Source: Bacillus xiamenensis (GTDB taxonomy: Bacteria; Bacillota; Bacilli; Bacillales; Bacillaceae). From it: a DNA stretch of 64,000 nucleotides. Every line of letters begins with the position of its first letter. The stretch's first letter is position 1. The DNA is taken from the NCBI RefSeq assembly GCF_000300535.1, contig NZ_AMSH01000011.1, positions 1 through 64,000 of the forward strand, read 5' to 3'. Below the pieces are notes generated by a model, which saw nothing but the letters and a program-made list of their open reading frames with translations, did not search any database and was not told where the DNA came from. A program made the translations under genes and the position numbers. Of this stretch, positions 56,459 through 64,000 are shown one piece after another.

Positions 56459-58705
56459 ATGAAAAAGAAAACAATGAACGAACTCATAGAAGACTTAAAA
56501 AAAGACGAACAGGTCGAGCATTGGCATGAAATTGAAGCGAAGCCTGCAAAGACCTCTCCAGTTCCTGAAAGAGTAAATGACAGGCTCAAAAAGGCGCTTG
56601 AGAAACGAGGCGTGAGCGAACTCTATATTCATCAAAAGGAAGCCTTTGAACGTGTGATGAATGGTGAGCATGTGGTGACTGTGACGCCTACAGCTTCAGG
56701 TAAAACGCTTTGCTACAATCTGCCTGTCCTTCAGTCGATCGCAGAAGATCAGACAAGTCGCTCCCTTTATTTATTCCCAACAAAAGCGCTCGCGCAAGAT
56801 CAAAAAAGTGAATTAAACGAAATCATTCATGAGATGGATGTTCCAATTCATAGTGAAACCTATGACGGGGACACCTCCCCGGCGATTCGCCAGCGCGTCA
56901 GACAAGCAGGACATATTGTGATCACAAATCCGGATATGCTGCATTCAGCCATTTTGCCTCACCATACGAAATGGGTCAGCTTATTTGAGAATTTGAAGTA
57001 TATTGTTATTGATGAGCTTCATACATATCGAGGTGTATTTGGCAGTCATGTCGCCAATGTCATTCGCAGGCTAAAACGCATTTGTGCATTTTACGGAAGT
57101 GACCCGATCTTTATTTGTACATCTGCGACCATTGCGAATCCAAAGGAGCTTGCAGAGCAGCTGACTGGAAGCAAGATGCATCTAATTGAACGAAACGGAG
57201 CGCCTAGCGGTAAAAAGAACTTTGTCTTTTACAACCCGCCAGTTGTCAATCAGCCATTAAACATTAGACAAAGTGCAGCCACTGTCGTCAATCAGCTGGC
57301 TAAAACCTTTTTAAAAGAAAAAATCCAAACGATCGTTTTTGCTAGAAGCAGAGTGAGAGTTGAAGTGATTTTAAGTCATATTCAAGAGCTAGTAAAAAAA
57401 GAAATAGGTCCAAAATCGATTCGTGGTTATCGGGGGGGTTATTTGCCAAAAGAGCGGCGCATGATTGAAAAGGGATTAAGAGAAGGAGACATATTAGGGG
57501 TTGTCAGTACGAACGCACTAGAATTAGGGGTGGATATTGGCCAGCTAAAAGTATGCATCATGACGGGGTATCCTGGCAGTGTAGCAAGCACGTGGCAGCA
57601 GGCAGGGCGAGCTGGAAGGCGTCATGAGGAAGCGCTTATTATCATGGTCGCCAGCTCATCACCGCTTGATCAATATATTGTCAGACATCCTGAATATTTC
57701 TTTAACAGACCACCTGAATCGGCAAGAATCAATCCTGAGAACCTCATTATTTTAGTCGATCATCTCAAATGTGCGTCCTATGAACTTCCATTTCGAGAAG
57801 ATGAACAGTTTGGCGATATGGATGTAGAAGAAATCTTGCAATACTTACATGAAGAAGGGGTTCTTCATTTTAGCGGAAACCGTTATTATTGGTCAGATCA
57901 ATCGTTCCCAGCTCATGGCATCAGTCTGCGATCTGCGAGCCAAGAGAATGTTGTCATTGTCGATCAATCCGATGTAGCGAACGTTCGAATTATTGGGGAA
58001 ATGGATCGATTCAGTGCAATGACGTTACTTCATGATGAAGCCATTTATTTACATGAAGGGGTTCAGTATCAAGTGGAAAAACTTGATTATGAGCATCTGA
58101 AAGCTTATGTCAAACAAGTAGATGTTGAATACTATACAGATGCGAATTTAGCGGTACAGCTTAAGGTGCTTGAAATTGATGAGACAACGGAGAAGGAAGC
58201 GGTATCTGTTCACTACGGTGATGTAACCGTAAACGCAATGCCGACCATTTTTAAAAAAATTCGATTGTCAACGGGGGAAAATATCGGGTCCGGCCCGATT
58301 CACTTGCCTGAAGAAGAAATTCATACGAGTGCTGCTTGGTTTGAGTTACATGAAGCAGAGCGGAATTTTGAAGAAAAAACACTTGAACAGCTTTTGCTCG
58401 GTATTGCCAATGTTCTTCAGCATATTGTCCCTGCATTTGTCATGTGTGACCGCTCTGACATTCATGTCATTTCTCAAATAAAGGCAGCGCATACCGGGAA
58501 ACCGACAGTGTTTTTATATGACCGTTACCCTGGCGGAATTGGTTTAAGCAAAGAAGTCCAAGCTCGTTTTGGTGAGATTGCCCGTGCGGCCGCTCAGCTG
58601 ATTGAGCGCTGTAGCTGCGAGAATGGCTGTCCATCCTGTATTGGCATGGAAATGAAAGAGATCAATGGAAAAAGCAGTATCATTCAATTGATGTCTGTAT
58701 TTTAA
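56459..58705 (+). CDS. mrfA: MrfA (YprA), DEAD/DEAH helicase for mitomycin damage repair
   Basis: A 748-residue superfamily 2 helicase. Walker A TPTASGKT is at residues 76-83, the DExH box is VIDELHTYRG, and motifs IFICTSATIANP and QAGRAGRR follow. A C-terminal domain (DUF1998) has four clustered cysteines, CSCENGCPSCIG, that bind metal. In B. subtilis MrfA works with the exonuclease MrfB in a UvrABC-independent repair of mitomycin C adducts. The two genes are adjacent here as well (21-base gap). Confidence 0.93.
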   Translation: MKKKTMNELIEDLKKDEQVEHWHEIEAKPAKTSPVPERVNDRLKKALEKRGVSELYIHQKEAFERVMNGEHVVTVTPTASGKTLCYNLPVLQSIAEDQTSRSLYLFPTKALAQDQKSELNEIIHEMDVPIHSETYDGDTSPAIRQRVRQAGHIVITNPDMLHSAILPHHTKWVSLFENLKYIVIDELHTYRGVFGSHVANVIRRLKRICAFYGSDPIFICTSATIANPKELAEQLTGSKMHLIERNGAPSGKKNFVFYNPPVVNQPLNIRQSAATVVNQLAKTFLKEKIQTIVFARSRVRVEVILSHIQELVKKEIGPKSIRGYRGGYLPKERRMIEKGLREGDILGVVSTNALELGVDIGQLKVCIMTGYPGSVASTWQQAGRAGRRHEEALIIMVASSSPLDQYIVRHPEYFFNRPPESARINPENLIILVDHLKCASYELPFREDEQFGDMDVEEILQYLHEEGVLHFSGNRYYWSDQSFPAHGISLRSASQENVVIVDQSDVANVRIIGEMDRFSAMTLLHDEAIYLHEGVQYQVEKLDYEHLKAYVKQVDVEYYTDANLAVQLKVLEIDETTEKEAVSVHYGDVTVNAMPTIFKKIRLSTGENIGSGPIHLPEEEIHTSAAWFELHEAERNFEEKTLEQLLLGIANVLQHIVPAFVMCDRSDIHVISQIKAAHTGKPTVFLYDRYPGGIGLSKEVQARFGEIARAAAQLIERCSCENGCPSCIGMEMKEINGKSSIIQLMSVF

Positions 58706-58726
58706 CGGAAAGGAGGACACCTGATC

Positions 58727-59974
58727 ATGTCTTTAAAAGGGAAATTAAACAGAATGAAAAAGCACCTTTCGCACAATCAGCCAGATGAAAAGCGTGAGGC
58801 GGTTAAAGAAGGAACAGCACAAACTGTGACAGCTGAAAACATCCCATTTTTAAAAGAGTGGGAGCAATTAGGTGCAGCACCTTACTACTTTGAGAACTCT
58901 TTTTGCCTCATTCGAGAAGTCACTTATCCACTGCATCATCAGCATGGACAATATTCATTCGCAGAACTCCCGAACATGGTGAACGCATGGAATGAAAGTG
59001 AAATGCAGCATTCTCTTTCTGCAAAAGGTTACAAGCCTCACGAGCTATTTTTCTTCGATACAGAAACAACAGGATTATCTGGCGGGACGGGAAACATGAT
59101 TTTTTTGCTAGGGCATGCGAGGGTCTATCAAGACAAGGTTGTCGTCAAACAGCATCTGCTCACTAGTCCAGGAAATGAAGCAGCTCTCTATAAAAGCTTC
59201 CTCAGCGAAGTCGATGTAGAATCGCTTGTGACATATAATGGAAAGTCATTCGACTGGCCTCAGGTGAAAACGAGACATACGTTATTACGTGATCAAATAC
59301 CTGCCCTACCTGAATTTGGCCATTTTGATCTTTTGCATGGCTCCAGAAGATTGTGGAAACATAAATATGAGCGGATGGCTCTTTCCGTTGTAGAAAAGGA
59401 GGAGCTGCACGTCAATCGGGAGGGGGACACACCAGGGTTCCTGGCGCCAATGATCTATTTTCATTTTTTAAAGGAACAAAACCCGAAGTTGATTGAAGGG
59501 ATTTTGACTCATAATGAACTAGATGTCCTCTCGTTAATCAGTCTCTACATTCACCTGTCAAAAAAAATATTATCCAAAGATGCCGTGAAGGAAAGCGATG
59601 AGAAATACGCACTAGCTAGATGGCATCTTGCGCACCGTGATATAAAAGAAGCGACGAAACATTTACAAGAATTAACGGGAACTGAATTTGAACATGAGAA
59701 TCATGCGGCTTATGATCTATCCTTACAATACAAGCGGTTGAACCAATGGGATGAAGCGGTTCGCATATGGAGGCGTCTTTTTGAATCAAATGATGTTCAT
59801 GTAGCGTTAAAAGCGGGTGTAGAGCTTGCAAAGCATGAAGAACACCGCCAAAAAGATGCAAGCGCAGCCCTTTCAATCACTGAATCATTATTATCTTTAT
59901 CGTCTTTAAGCGAACGGGACATTGAAGCACTTGAAAAACGAAAAAAGCGGCTCTTAAGAAAAGCTGGGCAATGA
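58727..59974 (+). CDS. mrfB: MrfB (YprB), DEDD exonuclease
   Basis: A 415-residue protein with an RNase H-like exonuclease domain. The catalytic Asp-x-Glu is in FFFDTETTGLSGGTGN, LVTYNGKSFDWPQVKTR contributes the next acidic residue, and ILTHNELDVLSL the last. A helical TPR-like C-terminal region follows (LARWHLAHRDIKEATKHLQEL). It is the partner of MrfA in mitomycin repair in B. subtilis. AAAGGAGGACAC precedes the ATG. Confidence 0.92.
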   Translation: MSLKGKLNRMKKHLSHNQPDEKREAVKEGTAQTVTAENIPFLKEWEQLGAAPYYFENSFCLIREVTYPLHHQHGQYSFAELPNMVNAWNESEMQHSLSAKGYKPHELFFFDTETTGLSGGTGNMIFLLGHARVYQDKVVVKQHLLTSPGNEAALYKSFLSEVDVESLVTYNGKSFDWPQVKTRHTLLRDQIPALPEFGHFDLLHGSRRLWKHKYERMALSVVEKEELHVNREGDTPGFLAPMIYFHFLKEQNPKLIEGILTHNELDVLSLISLYIHLSKKILSKDAVKESDEKYALARWHLAHRDIKEATKHLQELTGTEFEHENHAAYDLSLQYKRLNQWDEAVRIWRRLFESNDVHVALKAGVELAKHEEHRQKDASAALSITESLLSLSSLSERDIEALEKRKKRLLRKAGQ

Positions 59975-60050
59975 AATTATTGCCTGGGAAAGCGCAAGAA
60001 ATGACAACGTTCGGCTCTCGGACGAAAATAAAAATTGTTTAGCACTTTTA

Positions 60051-60079
60051 TTGTAGAAAAGTCACGAATCCTGTAAAAT
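60051..60079 (+). promoter_or_regulatory. Candidate promoter of the 31-aa peptide gene
   Basis: TTGTAG at 60051-60056 and TAAAAT at 60074-60079 have a 17-base spacer. The start would be about 25 bases before the peptide's ATG. Confidence 0.45.
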
Positions 60080-60110
60080 AACGTTAGATATTGAATGAGG
60101 AGCGTAGAGC

Positions 60111-60206
60111 ATGTATAAGGGTCTTTTTTACTTGTTTTTTCTTGTTGTCATTTTGGTCGCTTTCGTGTTTTCAAACTATAAAGATGTTTTTCTTGCAAAT
60201 TTTTAA
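60111..60206 (+). CDS. Putative 31-residue single-span membrane peptide
   Basis: An open frame MYKGLFYLFFLVVILVAFVF followed by SNYKDVFLANF: one hydrophobic span with a short polar end. A GAGGAG Shine-Dalgarno sequence lies 9 bases upstream and a sigma-A-like promoter before that. It fills the otherwise empty 314-base gap between mrfB and cotD. I know no named family for it. The evidence is its signals, not homology. Confidence 0.5.
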   Translation: MYKGLFYLFFLVVILVAFVFSNYKDVFLANF

Positions 60207-60225
60207 AATAGGTTAATGCATTAGT

Positions 60226-60253
60226 ACATGTACACCTCTTGATTCATACATTG
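60226..60253 (+). promoter_or_regulatory. Sigma-K-type promoter of cotD
   Basis: CATACATTG at 60245-60253 matches the sigma-K -10 consensus CATAnnnTA except for the last base. AC at 60226-60227 is 17 bases upstream. B. subtilis cotD is transcribed by sigma-K with GerE. Confidence 0.45.
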
Positions 60254-60288
60254 TTAATGTAAGAAATTCAAGGAGAGGGGAATGCTAC

Positions 60289-60525
60289 ATGTACCATCAT
60301 CATCATTGCAAGCCAAATGTTACACAGCCAATTGTTCATCCAACGAATCACTGCTGTACACACAGTGAGTCAACAACAATTGTGCCGCATATCCATCCGC
60401 AGCATGTGACAAATGTACACCACCAAAATTTCCAACATGTTCACTACTTCCCGCATACGTTTTCTCAGGTGGACCCGGCAACACATCAACACTTTAACTG
60501 CGGTGGACCTTGCTGTAACAGATAA
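60289..60525 (+). CDS. cotD: Spore coat protein D
   Basis: A 78-residue inner-coat protein, extremely rich in histidine (17 by my count), with six cysteines. It opens [23 protein letters not shown] and ends [11 protein letters not shown], as in B. subtilis CotD. AAGGAGAGGGG precedes the ATG. It stands alone between a sigma-K-like promoter and a terminator. Confidence 0.93.
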   Translation: MYHHHHCKPNVTQPIVHPTNHCCTHSESTTIVPHIHPQHVTNVHHQNFQHVHYFPHTFSQVDPATHQHFNCGGPCCNR

Positions 60526-60533
60526 AGTGAAAT

Positions 60534-60558
60534 GGGACTTTTATAAGTCCCTTTTTTT
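60534..60558 (+). terminator. Terminator after cotD
   Basis: The stem GGGACTT / AAGTCCC has a 4-base loop and is followed by seven T. It leaves 16 bases before ypsA. Confidence 0.88.
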
Positions 60559-60574
60559 AAAAGCAGGTGAAAAA

Positions 60575-61135
60575 ATGAAAATTATTGCTGTCACAGGGTA
60601 CAAGCCATTCGAGCTTGGGATATTCAAACAAGACGAGCCCGCGCTTCAATACATAAAAGCGGAGCTTCAGAAAAGGCTGACAGCACTCATTGAAGACGGA
60701 CTGGAATGGGTTCTTATTTCAGGTCAGTTAGGTGCAGAAATTTGGGCAGCCGAAGTCGTGTTTGCGCTTCAAGAGGAGTATCCAGCGTTAAAGCTTGCTG
60801 TCATTACGCCATTTTATGAACAGGAAGAGCGCTGGAACGAACAAAATAAAGAGCTGTATGAAGGGATTCTTGCACAAGCTGATTTTGTAGAAAGTGTCAC
60901 GCATAGACCGTACGAAAGTCCGGCACAATTTAAACAAAAGAACCGCTTTTTTATTGAAAAAACAGATGGTCTTCTCGCCTTATATGATCCCGAGCATGAA
61001 GGCTCGCCAAAGTATATGATCAAAGAAGCGCAAACCTATACCGATTACCCAATTATGTATATTACAATGGATGATTTAAGAGCACAGGTTGAGGCAGAAG
61101 ATCCGTTTTTTGATGAAAAGCAAGAGAAAATTTGA
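60575..61135 (+). CDS. ypsA: YpsA, DprA/LOG-like protein (UPF0398)
   Basis: A 186-residue Rossmann-like protein of the SLOG superfamily. It begins [28 protein letters not shown] and contains [21 protein letters not shown], the conserved glycine/glutamate nucleotide pocket. B. subtilis YpsA has been linked to cell division and oxidative stress. It lies directly upstream of gpsB, a cell-division gene. The ATG at 60575 follows GCAGGTGAA; a longer in-frame extension would run through cotD and is rejected. Confidence 0.92.
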   Translation: MKIIAVTGYKPFELGIFKQDEPALQYIKAELQKRLTALIEDGLEWVLISGQLGAEIWAAEVVFALQEEYPALKLAVITPFYEQEERWNEQNKELYEGILAQADFVESVTHRPYESPAQFKQKNRFFIEKTDGLLALYDPEHEGSPKYMIKEAQTYTDYPIMYITMDDLRAQVEAEDPFFDEKQEKI

Positions 61136-61192
61136 CAACGTCACGTATTTCTGAAAAAATATACTATGAATTCACGATATGAGGTGAAAAAG

Positions 61193-61498
61193 ATGCTTGC
61201 TGATAAAGTAAAGCTTTCTGCGAAAGAAATTTTAGAAAAAGAATTTAAAACAGGTGTCAGAGGGTATAAACAAGAAGAAGTCGATAAATTTTTAGATATG
61301 GTCATTAAAGACTATGAGACATTCCATCAAGAAATCGAAAAGCTTCAACAAGAAAACCTTCACTTGACGAAACAGCTTGAAGAAGCCGTTGAACAAGGGA
61401 AAAGACAGCCTGCACAGTCCAATACAACAAACTTTGATATTTTAAAAAGACTATCTAACCTTGAGAAACACGTTTTCGGCAGCAAACTTTATGATTGA
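61193..61498 (+). CDS. gpsB: Cell division regulator GpsB
   Basis: A 101-residue DivIVA-like protein. The membrane-proximal N-terminal domain ([40 protein letters not shown]) binds penicillin-binding proteins. A coiled coil follows, and the C-terminus [25 protein letters not shown] forms the hexamer contacts. In B. subtilis it shuttles PBP1 (PonA, encoded at 48-51 kb) between septum and side wall. The start behind GAGGTGAAAA gives the family length. Confidence 0.96.
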   Translation: MLADKVKLSAKEILEKEFKTGVRGYKQEEVDKFLDMVIKDYETFHQEIEKLQQENLHLTKQLEEAVEQGKRQPAQSNTTNFDILKRLSNLEKHVFGSKLYD

Positions 61499-61515
61499 GT
61501 CCTGCTGAAAAAGCT

Positions 61516-61544
61516 TGTGTCAGATGACATTGTCGTTTATAATA
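61516..61544 (+). promoter_or_regulatory. Promoter of rnpB
   Basis: TTGTGT at 61516-61521 and a perfect TATAAT at 61539-61544 have a 17-base spacer. They end 8 bases before the expected RNA 5' end. Confidence 0.7.
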
Positions 61545-61552
61545 ACGCATGG

Positions 61553-61954
61553 TGATTAACGTTCGGGTAATCGCTGTAATGCTTTTAGGCATTGCAGAGG
61601 AAAGTCCATGCTCGCACGGTGCTGAGATGCCCGTAGTGTTCGTGCCTGGCGAAAAAATAAGCCAGGGCAGCCTGGGAAAGGCTGACGGCAGGAAAAATGC
61701 CTACGTCCTTTTAGGATATGGCAAAGTATCCTTGAAAGTGCCACAGTGACGAAGTCTCACTAGAAATGGTGAGAGTGGAACGCGGTAAACCCCTCGAGCG
61801 AGAAACCCAAACTTGGTAGGGGAACTTTCTCAAAGGAACCAAACGGAGAGAAGGACAGAGAATTCTGTAGATAGATGATTACCACCTGAGTACGAGGCTT
61901 TTGCCGTTTGCAGTACGATGGAACAAAACATGGCTTACAGAACGTTATATCCGT
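61553..61954 (+). ncRNA. rnpB: RNase P RNA (bacterial class B)
   Basis: About 402 bases, strongly matching the B. subtilis-type RNase P RNA. The universal core segments are present: GAGGAAAGTCCATGC near the 5' end, CGGCAGGAAAAATGCC, ACAGTGACGAAGTC, GTGGAACGCGGTAAACCCC and the 3' core TTGCAGTACGATGGAACA. The first and last bases (TTAACGTT and AACGTTA) pair to form P1. It is the ribozyme that trims the 5' leader of tRNAs. Ends are estimated to within a few bases by comparison with B. subtilis. Confidence 0.97.
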
Positions 61955-61975
61955 TATGATAAACATGATGAAAAC

Positions 61976-62010
61976 AAAGCTCTCCTATTTCTACATATGG
62001 AGAGCTTTTA
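61976..62010 (+). terminator. Terminator after rnpB
   Basis: The perfect 10-bp stem AAAGCTCTCC / GGAGAGCTTT is followed by TTA. Confidence 0.8.
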
Positions 62011-62050
62011 TCTTGAATACATAAAAGGACGAGAAAACAGGTGATAAAAA

Positions 62051-63205
62051 GTGAAAACCTATACACTCATCGCAACAGCGCCAATGGGAATAGAAGCGAT
62101 TGTTGCAAAAGAAGTAAGAGATCTTGGCTATGAGTGCACAGTAGATAATGGGAAAGTTATTTTCCAAGGAGATGCCCTTGCCATTTGCCGTGCAAACCTT
62201 TGGCTGCGTACAGCAGACCGAATTAAGGTCCAAGTTGCTGAATTTTCGGCCAAAACATTTGATGAGCTTTTTGAGCAGACGAAAGCTATTGACTGGGCCG
62301 CTTTTTTACCGAAAAATAGCACGTTCCCTGTCATCGGTAAATCTGTCAAATCACAGCTTGCCAGTGTGCCTGATTGTCAGCGCATCGTCAAAAAGGCGAT
62401 CGCGCAAAAACTGAGATCATCTTACAACATTCAGTCTGAATGGCTTGAAGAGACCGGCCCTGAATATAAAATTGAAGTCGCGCTTTTAAAAGATAAAGCA
62501 TTACTCACTCTCGATACGTCTGGTGTGGGTCTTCATAAGCGCGGGTACCGTGCGGATCAAGGCGGTGCGCCAATTAAAGAAACCCTTGCTGCCGCGCTCG
62601 TGTTATTAACGAACTGGACACCTGACCGTCCATTTGTGGATCCATTTTGCGGATCAGGAACCATTGCCATTGAAGCTGCCATGATTGGACAAAACATTGC
62701 CCCTGGATTTAACCGGGAATTTGCATCCGAATCATGGGAGTGGATCGGTGAGGATGTCTGGAACAAAGCGCGTCTTGAAGTGGAAGAAAAGGCGAACTAT
62801 GATCAGCCGCTTCACATTATTGCAAGCGATATTGATCATCGCATGGTAGACATTGCAAAGTTGAATGCAGAAGAAGCTGGACTAAGTGAATTGATCCAGT
62901 TTAAACAAATGCAGGTGAAAGACTTCCAAACAAAAGAAGAATATGGTGTGATTGTCGGAAATCCACCGTACGGAGAACGTCTCAGTGATAAGCCAGCTGT
63001 GGAAAAAATGTATCAAGGGATGGGGGAAGCATTTAAAAACCTAGACACTTGGTCCATTTATATCTTAACATCACACGAAAAGTTCGAAGAGTGCTTCGGA
63101 AGAAAAGCGACGAAAAAGAGAAAACTGTTTAATGGATTTATTAAAACAGACTACTATCAATACTGGGGAAAACGCCCGCCTAGAAAACAAACAACTGAAG
63201 CATAA
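62051..63205 (+). CDS. ypsC: THUMP-domain RNA methyltransferase YpsC (RlmL/Trm14-like)
   Basis: A 384-residue class I SAM methyltransferase. A THUMP RNA-binding domain spans about residues 45-155 (RVQVAEFS-type KVQVAEFSAKTFDELFEQTK). The catalytic domain has DPFCGSGTIAIEAAMIGQNIAPG and the N-methyltransferase motif NPPYG. By family it should methylate a guanine N2 in rRNA or tRNA; which one is not visible. The start is GTG at 62051, behind CAGGTGAT. Confidence 0.93.
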   Translation: MKTYTLIATAPMGIEAIVAKEVRDLGYECTVDNGKVIFQGDALAICRANLWLRTADRIKVQVAEFSAKTFDELFEQTKAIDWAAFLPKNSTFPVIGKSVKSQLASVPDCQRIVKKAIAQKLRSSYNIQSEWLEETGPEYKIEVALLKDKALLTLDTSGVGLHKRGYRADQGGAPIKETLAAALVLLTNWTPDRPFVDPFCGSGTIAIEAAMIGQNIAPGFNREFASESWEWIGEDVWNKARLEVEEKANYDQPLHIIASDIDHRMVDIAKLNAEEAGLSELIQFKQMQVKDFQTKEEYGVIVGNPPYGERLSDKPAVEKMYQGMGEAFKNLDTWSIYILTSHEKFEECFGRKATKKRKLFNGFIKTDYYQYWGKRPPRKQTTEA

Positions 63206-63211
63206 ATCAAG

Positions 63212-63240
63212 TCGCATCCTTTTATGGGTGTGATTTTTTT
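63212..63240 (+). terminator. Terminator after ypsC
   Basis: The stem TCGCATCC / GGGTGTGA (two G-T pairs) is followed by seven T. Confidence 0.75.
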
Positions 63241-63310
63241 GTGCCGAAAAGGTATAAGTCCTCACAGGACGGAATAAACTGAACTTGATTTTAAAAAAAG
63301 AGGTGTCTCC

Positions 63311-63508
63311 ATGATTCATTATGATCAATTTCAGTTAATCCAAAAAGCACTCGCTTCGACGGCTCAAGAAATAGAAGGGCTTGAAACGGGACAATCTGCT
63401 CAGCTTATGGCAGCCATAGAAGACTTAGCGTTAGCTCAGGCTTACATAGAACGTTCAGAGCACGCATTTTTAATGAAGGAAAGTTATCAGCATCGCCTGC
63501 GCTCATAA
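63311..63508 (+). CDS. Hypothetical 65-residue protein
   Basis: A small, mostly helical protein (MIHYDQFQLIQKALASTAQEIEG ... SYQHRLRS) with heptad-like spacing and no membrane segment. GAGGTG stands 7 bases before the ATG. I do not recognise the family. It lies between the ypsC terminator and the ypvA-type helicase gene and is probably transcribed on its own or with the helicase. Confidence 0.6.
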   Translation: MIHYDQFQLIQKALASTAQEIEGLETGQSAQLMAAIEDLALAQAYIERSEHAFLMKESYQHRLRS

Positions 63509-63583
63509 AAAAAGATTGTCATTCCCCAGCATAAGTGTTACTATTTAATGTCTGAATGATTCAAAAGTTGGGGGTTGAAGCAG

Positions 63584-64000
63584 GTGACAGCATCTCGTTT
63601 GCCTTTTTCATTATCAAAAGAACACAATTTTTACGAAGAACTGGGCAACTGGATTGGTGATGTGTTTTATGACATTTTGCCAGAAAAGGGCTTTGATCTT
63701 CGAGATGAACAAATATTTATGGCTTTTCAGTTAGAAAGAGCCTTTAAAGAAAAAAGTGTGATGTTTGCCGAAGCTGGGGTAGGTACAGGCAAAACAATCG
63801 TCTATCTCTTATTTGCGGTCACATATGCAAGATATACAGGGAAACCTGCGATTATTGCATGTGCAGATGAAACGCTAATTGAACAGCTGGTTAAACAAGA
63901 AGGTGATATCTATAAAATTGCCAATCACCTTGATATTCAAATAGATGCGAGATTAAGTAAATCGCATGATCAATATTTATGCTTGAAAAAACTAGAGAAA
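63584..64000 (+). CDS. ypvA: DinG-family helicase YpvA (5' part, truncated by window end)
   Basis: The frame is open from GTG at 63584 to the window edge (139 codons). Walker A AEAGVGTGKTIVYLLFAVTYA is at about residues 65-85, in a DinG/XPD-type helicase context. It lacks the exonuclease domain that opens the other DinG (41.1 kb). A first candidate iron-sulfur cysteine occurs in DQYLCLKKLEK at the very edge. GGGGG lies upstream. A TTG three codons earlier is an alternative start. The position after ypsC matches B. subtilis ypvA. Confidence 0.85.
   Translation, partial: MTASRLPFSLSKEHNFYEELGNWIGDVFYDILPEKGFDLRDEQIFMAFQLERAFKEKSVMFAEAGVGTGKTIVYLLFAVTYARYTGKPAIIACADETLIEQLVKQEGDIYKIANHLDIQIDARLSKSHDQYLCLKKLEK

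Noticed and set aside
60413..60574. N-terminal extension of ypsA across cotD
   Set aside because: It runs through cotD in another frame and across the cotD terminator; the ATG at 60575 has a proper SD and gives the family length.
61549..61749. 66-codon open frame inside rnpB
   Set aside because: The region is the RNase P RNA; conserved ribozyme core explains the sequence.

Overview
The window is a stretch of Firmicute chromosome from a Bacillus species close to B. subtilis but not B. subtilis itself. Gene order follows the B. subtilis yphA-der-gpsA-spoIVA-hbs-mtrAB-trp-qcr-dapB-bshAB-panBCD-dnaD-ponA-mrfAB-gpsB-rnpB segment almost gene for gene, and proteins such as SpoIVA, HBsu, TRAP, DnaD, Nth and GpsB are recognisable at high similarity. 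Composition, a few absent genes (no aspB between ypmB and asnS, no yppF between yppE and yppG) and one extra flavin oxidoreductase point to the B. pumilus/safensis/altitudinis group; that species call is inference. I see no prophage, IS element, CRISPR array, tRNA or rRNA gene. It looks like core chromosome.

Layout. 1-5.8 kb: ypzI (minus), the YIEGIA membrane protein yphB with its small partner, der, gpsA, a structured intergenic RNA candidate, and yphE-yphF. 5.8-13.2 kb: spoIVA (spore coat base) behind a sigma-E-type promoter lying inside a long inverted repeat, hbs with a long leader, folE-mtrB (TRAP), hepS-menG-hepT (menaquinone), ndk and cheR. 13.2-25.7 kb: the aromatic supra-operon aroC-aroB-aroH-trpEDCFBA-hisC-tyrA-aroA. 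The trp genes start from a TTGACA promoter at the end of aroH, followed by a complete TRAP leader: 5' stem-loop, 11 triplets, terminator and an SD-blocking hairpin. The regulator (mtrB) and its target are about 7 kb apart.

25.7-32.1 kb: ypiA-ypiB-ypiF, the menaquinol:cytochrome c reductase operon qcrABC, ypjA and ypjB. 32.1-41 kb: ypjC (minus), then ypjD-dapB-mgsA-bshB1-bshA-cca-birA and panBCD, the last behind a pan-type RNA leader. 41-48 kb: dinG, ypmA-ypmB, asnS, dnaD-nth-ypoC. 48-51.5 kb (minus): recU-ponA. 51.5-55.1 kb: small sporulation and hypothetical genes (yppC, sspM, yppD, yppE, yppG, ypqA) and a glucose-type EIIA (ypqE). 55.2-64 kb: a YqiG-like oxidoreductase with a palindromic operator candidate, mrfA-mrfB, a 31-aa membrane peptide, cotD, ypsA, gpsB, rnpB, the methyltransferase ypsC, a 65-aa orphan and the 5' part of a second DinG-type helicase (ypvA).

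Themes: coupling of aromatic amino-acid supply to tryptophan through TRAP; menaquinone synthesis next to the bc complex that uses it; division and wall proteins (GpsB, PonA, DnaD); mitomycin and general DNA repair (MrfAB, RecU, Nth, DinG); and scattered sporulation genes with sigma-E/K/G-like promoters. No wholly new multi-gene system is evident. The best leads are RNA-level: the pan leader whose 3' strand is complementary to the panB SD, a gpsA-yphE intergenic RNA sharing two segments with it, and the inverted repeat around the spoIVA promoter.
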